Below are positions 25,555 to 34,548 of a DNA stretch of 64,000 nucleotides, one piece after another; position 1 is the first letter of the stretch, and the number at the start of each line of letters is the position of its first letter. Source of the DNA: G965279335 sp965279285 (GTDB lineage: Bacteria > Pseudomonadota > Gammaproteobacteria > DSM-16500); contig OZ257148.1 of the NCBI GenBank assembly GCA_965279285.1, positions 434,001-498,000 on the forward strand, given 5' to 3'. Both the position numbers and the translations under genes were made by a program. The notes below the pieces were generated by a model. It made no database searches, was not told where the DNA came from, and saw only the letters and a list, made by a program, of their open reading frames with translations.

Positions 25555-27801
25555 TCACTTTTTTTTTGATTTCATTTTTGATTTTACTTTAGATTTTTTC
25601 TTAGTTTTTTTCTGTGTTAATTCGTCACCTTCATTCTCAACCAAAACAAAATCAATTTGTCGTTCATCTAAATCGACACGAGCCACCAACACTCGAACTG
25701 CATCACCTAAACGAAAACGTCGACCTGAACGTTCACCCGATAATTCATGATGCATTGCATCAAAATGATAGTAGTCACCTGGCAGCGTGCTGATATGCAC
25801 TAATCCTTCAACATAAATATCAACTAACTCAACAAAAAATCCAAAACTCGTTACGCCAGCAATAATAGCCGGAAATTCTTCGCCGACTTTATCCAACATA
25901 AATTCGCATTTCAACCAATCAACCGCTTCACGCGTTGCATCATCAGCACGTCGCTCTGTCATAGAACAATGTTCGCCTAATGTTTCTAAATGCGGATCCA
26001 CTTCACCCGCTTTGTATTGGCGCTGCAAAACTTTACGTATTGCACGATGCACCAGCAAATCAGGATAACGTCGTATAGGCGAGGTAAAATGAGCATACGC
26101 ATCATAAGCCAAACCAAAATGACCTTTATTTTCTGAGCTATAGCGCGCCTGACTAAGAGAACGCAATAATACTGTTTGAATTAAATGAACATCTGGGCGA
26201 TCAGCAACTGAACTTAAAAGTTGCGCATAATCTTTCGGTGTAGGATCTTCACCACCGGGTAACGATAACGCCATTTCCCCTAAAAAACGCCGCAAATCAT
26301 TTAACTTTATTTGATTAGGGCCTTCGTGCACACGATACAAACCAGGACATTCATTTTTAAGTAGAAAACGCGCAGCACAGATATTGGCGCACAACATACA
26401 TTCTTCAATTAAGCGATGTGCATCATTGCGTACTAAGGGAACTATCCGCTCAATTTTGCGATTTGAACCAAAAACAATTTTAGTTTCTGGTAAATCAAAA
26501 TCTATCGTACCGCGCTTTTCTCGCGCTTTATATAACACGCGATATAAGGCAAACAATTGTTGAATATCAGGCAATAACGTCCGATATTCTGCTTGTAAAT
26601 CAGCATCATTTTGTTCAACCATCGCATACACTTTATTATAGGTCAAACGTGCATGAGATTTTATTACGGCTTCATAAAAATGATAATCAGTAATTTTTCC
26701 TGTTGGGCTAATCGACATCTCACAAACCATTGTTAAACGATTAACATCCGGTCGTAAAGAACATAATCCATTTGATAAAACTTCTGGTAACATCGGTATC
26801 ACGCGTTCAGGAAAATAAACTGAATTACCACGATTTAATGCTTCTTCATCTAAAGCGGTCCGAGGTTTTACATAGTAACTTACATCTGCAATTGCCACAT
26901 ATAACGTCCAACCGCCAGCTGGAGTTTTAACACAGTAAACTGCATCATCAAAATCTTTTGCATCTTCGCCGTCTATTGTGACAAAAGCTAAAGCGCGCAA
27001 ATCTTTACGGCCTTTGAGCGCGTCCTCTGCAACTTCTGTTGTATAATCTTCTACTTCTTTTAAAACTTCTGCAGACCATTCATAGGGCAAACCATGATTG
27101 CGAATAGCAACATCAATTTCCATTCCAGGTGCCATATGCTCACCTAAAATTTCAACTACTTTACCTAAAGGACGATTATGAAAAGTAGGCTGCTCAGTCA
27201 CCTCAACCACCACCATCTGTCCGTGCTGAGCATTGTTGAGACAATCCTCCGGGATGAGAATCTCTTGAGAAATCCGCTGATTCGTTGGCTCAATAAACGT
27301 GACATGATCTTGAGAAACAAGGCGGCCAACAATTTCCTTAGTATTCCTCTCTAATACTTCAACTATCACACCCTCAGGTCTGTTGCGATTATCAAGCCCC
27401 GCCACACGAACTAAAACTCGATCGCCATGAAATACGGAACGCATTTGCCGACCATTTAAAAAGAGGTCATCGCCTCCTTCATCAGGAACAACAAAACCAA
27501 AACCGTCTTTATGGCCAATCACTCTACCCGCAATGAGCTCCAACTTACCGATCGGCCCATACGCACCACGACGATTTTGATGCAGCTGGCCATCTCTTGC
27601 CATTGCCAACAAGCGTCGACGCAGAGCTTCTTTTTGCTCCTCACCTTCTAATTTCAACTCTTCAATCAACTGTCGATAAGTAACGGGCTGACCTTTCTCC
27701 GTGAGCAAATCGAGAATAAACTCTCGGCTGGGAATAGGATGCTCATATTTTTGCGCTTCTCGCTCAGCAAACTGATCCTTGTGCTTTATTTTTTTTACCA
27801 T
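25555..27801 (-). CDS. rnr: Ribonuclease R
   Basis: 748 residues: an N-terminal winged-helix segment (REFILDLLTEKGQPVTYRQL), two cold-shock domains, the RNB catalytic domain with TIDGEDAKDFDDAVYC near 275-290 (metal-binding Asp residues), a C-terminal S1 domain (GVTSFGFFVELVDIYVEGLV), and a Lys-rich tail. It is a processive 3'-5' exonuclease that degrades structured RNA and acts in rRNA quality control. Start ATG at 27801. Confidence 0.97.
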   Translation of the reverse strand: MVKKIKHKDQFAEREAQKYEHPIPSREFILDLLTEKGQPVTYRQLIEELKLEGEEQKEALRRRLLAMARDGQLHQNRRGAYGPIGKLELIAGRVIGHKDGFGFVVPDEGGDDLFLNGRQMRSVFHGDRVLVRVAGLDNRNRPEGVIVEVLERNTKEIVGRLVSQDHVTFIEPTNQRISQEILIPEDCLNNAQHGQMVVVEVTEQPTFHNRPLGKVVEILGEHMAPGMEIDVAIRNHGLPYEWSAEVLKEVEDYTTEVAEDALKGRKDLRALAFVTIDGEDAKDFDDAVYCVKTPAGGWTLYVAIADVSYYVKPRTALDEEALNRGNSVYFPERVIPMLPEVLSNGLCSLRPDVNRLTMVCEMSISPTGKITDYHFYEAVIKSHARLTYNKVYAMVEQNDADLQAEYRTLLPDIQQLFALYRVLYKAREKRGTIDFDLPETKIVFGSNRKIERIVPLVRNDAHRLIEECMLCANICAARFLLKNECPGLYRVHEGPNQIKLNDLRRFLGEMALSLPGGEDPTPKDYAQLLSSVADRPDVHLIQTVLLRSLSQARYSSENKGHFGLAYDAYAHFTSPIRRYPDLLVHRAIRKVLQRQYKAGEVDPHLETLGEHCSMTERRADDATREAVDWLKCEFMLDKVGEEFPAIIAGVTSFGFFVELVDIYVEGLVHISTLPGDYYHFDAMHHELSGERSGRRFRLGDAVRVLVARVDLDERQIDFVLVENEGDELTQKKTKKKSKVKSKMKSKKK

Positions 27802-27924
27802 TTTTCTACCATCGTTTGATTAATTTCATTTGTTATACGATACTCTGGATAGCTAACTTTTTCCATCTATTCAAGCATGGATGACCTTTAGAAAAAATAA
27901 TTATTCTCACGGAGTGTATGACCT

Positions 27925-28149
27925 ATGTTAACTATGTTTAAAAATACCCTACTAAGCTGCCTGATCATTAGCTTATGCAGCTGTACCTTTCTGGAAAGCA
28001 ATAAAAGAACGACACAGAAAAACTTATGCAGCCAAATGAAAAACAAAATTTTACTCGCTGGAGCAAGCTACAGCGAAAGACTGGCTCAACAACAGCGAGC
28101 TGACTTAGGCAGACTCAACTCGGTTTATCGTGAACAAGGGTGCGAATAA
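27925..28149 (+). CDS. Small lipoprotein, unknown
   Basis: 74 residues. The signal peptide with lipobox LCSC (Cys about residue 20) is followed by a short charged helix with cysteines near 33 and 73. GGAGTGT precedes the ATG. Divergent from rnr and monocistronic, with a palindromic element 9 nt past the stop. Function unknown. Confidence 0.6.
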   Translation: MLTMFKNTLLSCLIISLCSCTFLESNKRTTQKNLCSQMKNKILLAGASYSERLAQQQRADLGRLNSVYREQGCE

Positions 28150-28158
28150 AGTGATAGG

Positions 28159-28352
28159 GTAACTATTCGGCAGCAAGGGCGTTTGGTGGGCACGCTGCGC
28201 TTTGCCCACCCTACAAAAACATTACAATCTGAAAAAAATGGTGGACACATTGCACTTTCTACTACCCACCCTAGATGCCAGCTAAAAGCACGCTGGCATG
28301 ACAAACTACGTAGGGTGGAAACGCAGCGCGCCCACCAAACGCCCTTTGTGAT
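28159..28352. repeat. Palindromic element R8, core type A, enlarged chimeric
   Basis: The left end GTAACTATTCGGCAGCAAGG has an intact left arm, then a degenerate second copy (GGTGGACACATTGCACTTTC) and a GCACGCTGGCATGACAA module before the right arm (GTAGGGTGGAAACGCAGCGC). About 190 nt, the longest copy; it appears to be a nested or recombined element. Confidence 0.85.
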
Positions 28353-28371
28353 ACGTCTTAAATAGCTCCAA

Positions 28372-28848
28372 TTATTTAATTAAAGCATGTTTTTCTACCA
28401 CTTTTATTAACTCCTCCCAAGGCTTATCTTCTACTAACCAATAGGTATCTTTAGGAGGATTTTTAAACACCACCTTACTAGGGGAGCAAACCAAAAGAGC
28501 TTGTACACAGCTTAGATTTTCAACTTTCCCCGGCTCAATAACCGAACATGTTATTTCAAAATCTTTTCGTGTTAATAAAAAAGCTGACCAATGATCTACG
28601 CGCAAATAAGATGACCAACCTGCGCTCATCGATCGATGAGTAGGATGATCAATCCAAATTGCCTGCTTACTCGAATTTTTAAAAAAATAGATCTGTGGAT
28701 TTTCTGATTTTTCTGGGCCCAATAAGATAATGCTTTTATTTTGCATTTTAACCTGCACTGGGTTACAGGTCATTGCTAAGACGACATTAAACAAGCCACT
28801 TAGGCTCAGCAATAAAAACATCCGTCTAATTATCGCTATAGACCGCAT
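28372..28848 (-). CDS. Small exported protein, unknown
   Basis: 158 residues with a cleavable signal peptide (FLLLSLSGLFNVVLAMTC). The mature part starts with TCNPVQVKMQNKS and contains YFFKNSSKQAIWIDHPTHRS, an immunoglobulin-like beta pattern, and three further cysteines. AAAGGA lies 6 nt before the ATG. Co-oriented 14 nt behind the lipoprotein gene at 28863. I do not assign a family. Confidence 0.65.
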   Translation of the reverse strand: MRSIAIIRRMFLLLSLSGLFNVVLAMTCNPVQVKMQNKSIILLGPEKSENPQIYFFKNSSKQAIWIDHPTHRSMSAGWSSYLRVDHWSAFLLTRKDFEITCSVIEPGKVENLSCVQALLVCSPSKVVFKNPPKDTYWLVEDKPWEELIKVVEKHALIK

Positions 28849-28862
28849 AATAATTCCTTTGC

Positions 28863-29096
28863 TTACTGCACTATTGGGCTCAACATTTTACCGGTTTGTT
28901 GTTGCACTGCGCTACTTGGCGGTGGACGTAAACCAGTGGATGTTGCTGCTGGCAGACTCATACTAACTCCACCACTCCTTGACGATTTTGTCTGTTGTGC
29001 ATTGGCGATTTTATCTTGCTGAGCACCCGCGACAGCTGCGCATCCTGGTAATAATCCAACTAAAGCAATACCTATTACTAAAAATTGTGCTTTCAT
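28863..29096 (-). CDS. Small lipoprotein, unknown
   Basis: 77 residues from the ATG at 29096 (AGGAG 6 nt upstream; the longer frame has no ribosome site). Lipobox LLPGC, then a low-complexity Ala/Gln/Ser/Pro chain with no domain. It is the first gene of a two-gene unit with the exported protein downstream. Confidence 0.6.
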   Translation of the reverse strand: MKAQFLVIGIALVGLLPGCAAVAGAQQDKIANAQQTKSSRSGGVSMSLPAATSTGLRPPPSSAVQQQTGKMLSPIVQ

Positions 29097-29121
29097 CATT
29101 TTCTCCTTAAAAATTAAATGG

Positions 29122-29232
29122 GTAACCATTCAGCAGCAAAGAAGCCGGTGGGCACGCTGCCGCTTTGCCCACCCTACATTTAGATTTTGTAGGGTGGGCA
29201 AAGCGCAGCGTGCCCACCAAATCTATAACAAT
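29122..29232. repeat. Palindromic element R9, core type A
   Basis: The left end GTAACCATTCAGCAGCAAAG is clear and the core arms flank a 13-nt loop. The left arm has one inserted C (GCTGCCGCTTTG), breaking perfect pairing, and the right terminus is degenerate. It lies between thyA and the lipoprotein gene. Confidence 0.88.
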
Positions 29233-29235
29233 CAC

Positions 29236-30030
29236 CTAAACAGCAACTTCACCCTTAATAACAGGATGACATTCATAATTTAATATTTCAAAATCATCAT
29301 AGCAATAATCAAACAAACTATCAGGCCTACGCTTTATCTTTAATTGCGGCAGCGAAAAACAGCTGCGGGATAACTGCAAATCAACTTGCTCTAAATGATT
29401 AGAATAAATATGACAGTCACCTCCACTCCAAACAAATTCCCCAACACCTAAATTACACTGCTGAGCAACCATATGCGTCAACAAAGAATAAGAGGCGATA
29501 TTAAATGGCACCCCCAGGAATGAATCAGCAGACCGTTGATAAAGTTGGCAAGATAATTTTCCATCATGAACGTAAAATTGAAATAATAAATGGCAGGGAG
29601 GTAACTTCATTTTTGCTAACTCTCCGACATTCCATGCATTAACAATTAGACGGCGTGAATCTGGATTACTTTTAATTTGCTTAACTACATCTTGCATTTG
29701 ATCAATCACCTGGTTGTCAGCAGCCTTCCAAGCTCGCCACTGTGCTCCATAAATAGGCCCTAAATCACCCTGCGAATCAGCCCATTCATCCCAAATAGTC
29801 ACGTTATTTTCCTGCAAATAACGAATGTTTGTTTCTCCGCGCAAAAACCACAATAACTCATGAATAATGCTGCGTAATGCTAATTTTTTTGTTGTTACCA
29901 AAGGAAACCCTCGGGTTAAATCAAAACGCATTTGATAACCAAAAACACTTAATGTGCCAGTTCCTGTGCGATCTGTCTTTTCAACACCCGAATGACGAAT
30001 ATGGCGCAAAAAATCTAAATATTGCTGCAT
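29236..30030 (-). CDS. thyA: Thymidylate synthase
   Basis: 264 residues, the short bacterial length. The catalytic cysteine C146 lies in LPPCHLLFQFYV, with RRLIVNAWN and a DFEILNYECHPVIKGEVAV end. It makes dTMP from dUMP with methylene-tetrahydrofolate. It overlaps lgt by 16 nt at the end of the rppH-ptsP-lgt-thyA operon, the usual gammaproteobacterial order. Confidence 0.97.
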   Translation of the reverse strand: MQQYLDFLRHIRHSGVEKTDRTGTGTLSVFGYQMRFDLTRGFPLVTTKKLALRSIIHELLWFLRGETNIRYLQENNVTIWDEWADSQGDLGPIYGAQWRAWKAADNQVIDQMQDVVKQIKSNPDSRRLIVNAWNVGELAKMKLPPCHLLFQFYVHDGKLSCQLYQRSADSFLGVPFNIASYSLLTHMVAQQCNLGVGEFVWSGGDCHIYSNHLEQVDLQLSRSCFSLPQLKIKRRPDSLFDYCYDDFEILNYECHPVIKGEVAV

Positions 30031-30836
30031 ACTGTTTTTCCCATCTTTTTATTTAAATACGCCCAACACACGAGTGCGATTCCCACTAGTATCATTGGTA
30101 AACATAACATTTGCCCTTTAGTCAGCCAACCAAAAGCAACAAAACCAATTTGTACATCAGGCTCGCGATAAAACTCTATCCAGAAACGACCTATACCATA
30201 ACAAAAAAGAAATAAACCTGATATAGCCCAGCGCGGTCGTGACTTGCGCGAAAAAAACCACAAAATAATAAACAACACGATGCCTTCGAAAAAAAACTCA
30301 TACAGCTGTGATGGGTGTCTTGGTAAATCACCCGCATTTGGAAATACCATAGCCCAGGGCACATCACTGACTCGCCCCCATAGTTCGCCATTAATAAAAT
30401 TTCCAATGCGTCCCGCAGCTAAACCCAATGGAATGACTGGAATAATAAAATCCATGATCGCAATAAAAGATCTTTTTGTTTTAATGGCATAACTCACTAT
30501 TGCAACTATGACTCCTATCACTCCACCATGAAAAGACATGCCGCCTTTCCAAATTTCAAACAAGCTCAATGGCTGCATGATCAGCGTCTGACTATCATAA
30601 AACACCATATAACCTAAACGTCCGCCAATAATAATACCCAGTGCCGCATAAAAGAAAATATCGGATAATTCCGTCGTCGTTAAACCCTGAGGAGTATTCG
30701 GTGCATTTAGCTTTAACCGTCTTACTAAAAAACCCCAGCACAACATAAAACCCAAAAGATACATCAGTCCGTACCAATGCACTGACAAAGGACCTAATTG
30801 CAAGGCAACAGGATCTATTTTTGGATAAATAATCAT
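30015..30836 (-). CDS. lgt: Prolipoprotein diacylglyceryl transferase
   Basis: 273 residues, seven membrane segments. The signature AGRIGNFINGELWGR carries essential R143, and H103 lies in SFHGGVIG. It transfers diacylglycerol to the lipobox cysteine, which the many lipoproteins in this window (IcmN, LolB and others) require. The ATG overlaps the ptsP stop by 4 nt. Confidence 0.96.
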   Translation of the reverse strand: MIIYPKIDPVALQLGPLSVHWYGLMYLLGFMLCWGFLVRRLKLNAPNTPQGLTTTELSDIFFYAALGIIIGGRLGYMVFYDSQTLIMQPLSLFEIWKGGMSFHGGVIGVIVAIVSYAIKTKRSFIAIMDFIIPVIPLGLAAGRIGNFINGELWGRVSDVPWAMVFPNAGDLPRHPSQLYEFFFEGIVLFIILWFFSRKSRPRWAISGLFLFCYGIGRFWIEFYREPDVQIGFVAFGWLTKGQMLCLPMILVGIALVCWAYLNKKMGKTVCSNI

Positions 30837-33115
30837 ACTGACTTCCTCTTTCTTGCACGGACTAAGTCACCCAACCCAAATTTCTCTAACGCCAACTCCA
30901 TATGACAACGTATCATTACCGGGCTTTCCATCTTAAGAACTTCTCGCAATAATTTATTCGCTTGCTTAAGAGTAAACTTTTGTAAAACCCATTTAATCCG
31001 CCCTAATAACGGCGCACTCATGCTTAAAGAATCAAAACCCATTGCTAACAATAACGGGGTTGCCAAAGGATCACCAGCAATTTCCCCACAAAGGCTAACT
31101 GGCTTTCCTTCTTGATGACTCGCCTTCACCACCTGACTTAATGCTTGTAAAACTGCTGGATGCATACAATCAAATAAATTAGCTACCCGAGCATTGTTTC
31201 GATCGACCGCGAGTAAATATTGCGTTAAGTCATTACTCCCTATTGACAAGAAATCCACTCTTTTAGCCAGCGCGCGGGCTTGATAAACCGCCGAAGGAAC
31301 TTCAATCATAACGCCGACTTGCGGCATAACAATTTTCATACCTTCCTTAGTAATATCAGAATAAGCCTTTTTTAATAAACGCAAAGCTTCATCAACTTCA
31401 CTCACATCCGTAATCATCGGCAACATAATGCGTAAATTTTTATAACCTTCACTCGCCCGCATCATCGCCCGCACTTGAGTTAAAAATATTTCTGGATGAT
31501 CTAAAGTAATTCGTATCCCACGCCAACCTAAAAAAGGATTTTCTTCTTTCACTGGAAAATAAGAAAGCGGTTTGTCGCCCCCCACATCCAAAGTCCGCAT
31601 TGTGACGGGGCGAGGAGAAAATGACGCTAATAACTGTCTATACAATACTCGTTGTTCTTCGCCAGAAGGAAAACGATCGCGCATTAAAAAAGGCGTTTCA
31701 GTTCTATATAGCCCAACTCCTTCTGCGCCAGCCGCTAATGATAAACTTACATCAGCTCCTAAACCCGTATTCACCATCAGTGAAATGACATGCCCATCTT
31801 TCGTTTCTGCTGGCTTATCACGCAGAGTTTCAAACATGACATCCAGTTGACGCTCCTCTTCAGCTAGCTGCTCAAATTCTTCTAACATTTCTGCGGTAGG
31901 AGAAATATAAATTTGCCCATAATAGCCATCAACAATAATATTTTTATCCTGCAAATCATAGATAGGAATATCATTCACTCCCATAATCGTCGGGATTCCC
32001 ATCGCTCGAGCTAAAATAGCTACATGAGAACTGCTTGAGCCTTTGCCAGCAATAATACCTACTAAACAACCTTGAGGCACTTCAGCCAAGTCAGACGCCG
32101 TTAGCTGCTCACCAATTAAAATGGTATTTTCACTATACTGTGGAAGTAAGCGATTATTATTTTGCAAATAAGCAAAAACGCGATTACCTAAATCTTTAAT
32201 ATCAACTGCGCGTTCACGCAAATATTCATTTTCTAAATTTTCTAAGGTTTGCACATGTTTTTGAATAACCTGTCTTAAAGCACCTTGCGCCCAATTACCA
32301 CACCGAATCACCTGAATTATTTCATTACCTAAATCAGAGCTATCTAAAATTCGCTGATAAACATCAAACAAAATACGCTCTTCTGGCGGCAAATTAGGAT
32401 AGAGACGCTCTGCCAACACACGAAAATCTTCTTGACCTGCGGCTAATGCTACCTTTAATAATTCAACTTCTTCTTCTATATCATCTGGCTGACGATCAGG
32501 AACTACTTCCAAATCCCAAACAGGATAAATAACAATTCCCGCACCTATCCCCACACCAGGAGAGCTCGGTATGCCAGAATAAACCATGTCACCGGCTTTT
32601 TTAGGCTGAACATTTAATAATTTATCAATGGCCCCCGTAGCCTCTGCATGCGCAATCGTAGCAGCCAACTGCGCAGCAAGCGTAACCAAACAAGCTTCTT
32701 CAGATTCATCGTAACGCTGCGAGTCATGACGTTGCACAGTAATAATGCCCAAGACTTGGCGATGATAAATAATTGGCGCACCTAAAAAGGCCTTAAATGC
32801 TTCTTCTTCAACTAATTCGACGGGTAAAAATCGCGGATGCTTAATAGCATTATCTAAATTAACTGGCTCTTCTCTTTCACCCACTAAACCAATTAAACCC
32901 TGATTTAATGGAATTTTAACTTTGGTGACTGCTTGAGGATTTAAACCGATTGTTGCTGTTAAAATATATTCATTCGTACGGCGATCAAAAAGAAAAATAG
33001 AACACGATTGGGAATGCAAAGCTTGAGCAATGCACTTAACCATGATGTTAAGTGCCTCTTTAAAATCATGAGCACCTGCTACCTGCTGGATAATGTGTCG
33101 CAAAGTCTTAAGCAT
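30833..33115 (-). CDS. ptsP: PtsP, PEP-protein phosphotransferase of the nitrogen PTS
   Basis: 760 residues from the ATG at 33115 (MLKTLRHIIQQV), which lies 4 nt past the rppH stop; the longer frame starts inside rppH. An N-terminal GAF domain (about 5-165) is followed by an EI-like domain with the phosphohistidine loop GKGSSSSHVAILARAMGIP, and the PEP-binding barrel (RTLDVGGDKPLSYF, GSNDLTQYLLAVDRNN). It is the first enzyme of the regulatory PTS-Ntr. The ptsO/ptsN partners are not in the window. Confidence 0.94.
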   Translation of the reverse strand: MLKTLRHIIQQVAGAHDFKEALNIMVKCIAQALHSQSCSIFLFDRRTNEYILTATIGLNPQAVTKVKIPLNQGLIGLVGEREEPVNLDNAIKHPRFLPVELVEEEAFKAFLGAPIIYHRQVLGIITVQRHDSQRYDESEEACLVTLAAQLAATIAHAEATGAIDKLLNVQPKKAGDMVYSGIPSSPGVGIGAGIVIYPVWDLEVVPDRQPDDIEEEVELLKVALAAGQEDFRVLAERLYPNLPPEERILFDVYQRILDSSDLGNEIIQVIRCGNWAQGALRQVIQKHVQTLENLENEYLRERAVDIKDLGNRVFAYLQNNNRLLPQYSENTILIGEQLTASDLAEVPQGCLVGIIAGKGSSSSHVAILARAMGIPTIMGVNDIPIYDLQDKNIIVDGYYGQIYISPTAEMLEEFEQLAEEERQLDVMFETLRDKPAETKDGHVISLMVNTGLGADVSLSLAAGAEGVGLYRTETPFLMRDRFPSGEEQRVLYRQLLASFSPRPVTMRTLDVGGDKPLSYFPVKEENPFLGWRGIRITLDHPEIFLTQVRAMMRASEGYKNLRIMLPMITDVSEVDEALRLLKKAYSDITKEGMKIVMPQVGVMIEVPSAVYQARALAKRVDFLSIGSNDLTQYLLAVDRNNARVANLFDCMHPAVLQALSQVVKASHQEGKPVSLCGEIAGDPLATPLLLAMGFDSLSMSAPLLGRIKWVLQKFTLKQANKLLREVLKMESPVMIRCHMELALEKFGLGDLVRARKRKSV

Positions 33116-33119
33116 ATAA

Positions 33120-33611
33120 CTAGAGTTCCCAAAAACGCTTTGAAAGCACCATAGGGGCAAATTCTCTCATCGCCATATTGTAAACTCTGCGCTTAAAAGC
33201 GACAACTTGGCTAAGAGGATGCCAATAAGAGACCCAGGCCCAAGAATCAAATTCGGGTTTTTCTGTTACTGATAAGTCAATCGTTGCATTATCATCCACT
33301 AAACGCAACAAGAACCATTTTTGCTTTTGTCCTATGCACAAAGGCAAGGAATAATGCCGAATAAGCCGTTTTGGCAAGCGATAACGTAACCACCGCTTTG
33401 ATGCCGCCAAAATTTTTACATCCTCAGCCTTAAGCCCCACTTCTTCTTTTAGCTCGCGAAACATCGATTGCTCAGGAGTTTCATTTTCCATCATCCCGCC
33501 TTGAGGAAATTGCCACGCATCTTTACCAACCCGTTTCGCTAAAAATAACTGACGTCGCGAATTTACTAATATGATACCAACGCCATGCCTAAAACCTTCT
33601 TCATCTATCAC
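33120..33611 (-). CDS. rppH: RppH, RNA pyrophosphohydrolase
   Basis: 163 residues from a GTG at 33611 (VIDEEGFRHGVGIILVN). The Nudix box spans about 38-60, with GGMMENETPEQSMFRELKEE showing the RELxEE core. It removes pyrophosphate from mRNA 5' ends and so triggers decay. First gene of the rppH-ptsP-lgt-thyA operon. Confidence 0.94.
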   Translation of the reverse strand: MIDEEGFRHGVGIILVNSRRQLFLAKRVGKDAWQFPQGGMMENETPEQSMFRELKEEVGLKAEDVKILAASKRWLRYRLPKRLIRHYSLPLCIGQKQKWFLLRLVDDNATIDLSVTEKPEFDSWAWVSYWHPLSQVVAFKRRVYNMAMREFAPMVLSKRFWEL

Positions 33612-33686
33612 GTAACATCCGCCCTGCGCTATAAATTATATATATCGCATTCTTTCAAAAACTTAGCTCTTCAGCAAGCGACTATT

Positions 33687-33796
33687 GTAACTATTCAGCA
33701 GCTAGAGAGCCTGGTGGGCACGCTGGCATGACAAGATTTTGTAGGGTGGGCAAAGCGCAGCGTGCCCACCAAACTCTCTAGCTGCTGAAGAATTAC
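33687..33796. repeat. Palindromic element R10, chimeric type A
   Basis: Outer stems GTAACTATTCAGCAGCTAGAG and CTCTAGCTGCTGAAGAATTAC pair well. The left core arm switches after GGTGGGCACGCTG into GCATGACAAGATTTT, while the right arm is a complete type A arm, so only part of the core can pair. Upstream of rppH. Confidence 0.88.
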
Positions 33797-33808
33797 CCTA
33801 ACTAATTT

Positions 33809-34543
33809 TTATAGAATATGTTCCAATCCATAAATTAACTCTTTCAACAAGCTAACTTTTTGACAAGCCAACACTATCCCTGGCATAAAGCATTGACGAT
33901 CAATACTATCGTGACGAAGAGTGATCGTTTCACCTACCCCACCAAAAATAATTTGTTGTTGCGCGACCAAGCCAGGTAAGCGAATAGCATGGATAGGAAT
34001 ATTTTTATATGTTGCGCCACGAGCACCAGCAATCACTGCTCGAGTATTCACCGGAATAGACGGAGACGTAGTCCGAGCTGCTGCCAGCAATTCTGCTGTG
34101 CGTACTGCGGTACCAGAAGGACTATCTAATTTACCATTATGATGCATTTCAATAATTTCAACATCGGGATAATATTTTACAATATCTTGCGCATATTTCA
34201 TTGTGAGCACTGCGCCAAGCGAAAAATTAGGGACAATAATTCCACCTAATTGTTTTTTTAAACATATTTCTTGCAACTGACTCACTTGATCCTGTAACAG
34301 CCCACTTGTACCAATGACAGGGTGCGCACCTTGTGTAATAATCGTTTGTGCATTCTTAAATGCTGTTTCTGCCGTAGTAAGATCAACTACTATTTGTGCT
34401 TGAGATTGCTTAATTTCTGCAGCAAGATCATCTTTGCGGCCCAATAGTCCAACTAAAATAAATTCAGGGCAATCTTGTAATGTCTTTACTGCTAACTGCC
34501 CCATTTTACCATTTGCGCCATTAACGATAATACGTATAGCCAT
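33809..34543 (-). CDS. dapB: 4-hydroxy-tetrahydrodipicolinate reductase
   Basis: 244 residues. The N-terminal NAD(P) motif is GANGKMGQ and the catalytic segment EMHHNGKLDSPSGTA lies near 155-169. It acts in the diaminopimelate/lysine pathway and so feeds peptidoglycan. It sits 5 nt after gcvPB, an unusual partner, and probably shares the gcv transcript. Confidence 0.95.
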   Translation of the reverse strand: MAIRIIVNGANGKMGQLAVKTLQDCPEFILVGLLGRKDDLAAEIKQSQAQIVVDLTTAETAFKNAQTIITQGAHPVIGTSGLLQDQVSQLQEICLKKQLGGIIVPNFSLGAVLTMKYAQDIVKYYPDVEIIEMHHNGKLDSPSGTAVRTAELLAAARTTSPSIPVNTRAVIAGARGATYKNIPIHAIRLPGLVAQQQIIFGGVGETITLRHDSIDRQCFMPGIVLACQKVSLLKELIYGLEHIL

Positions 34544-34548
34544 ATTTT

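Noticed and set aside
28372..28848. EnhB-like virulence protein
   Set aside because: Size and export signal would fit, but I could not confirm any specific motif, so it is left as an unknown exported protein.
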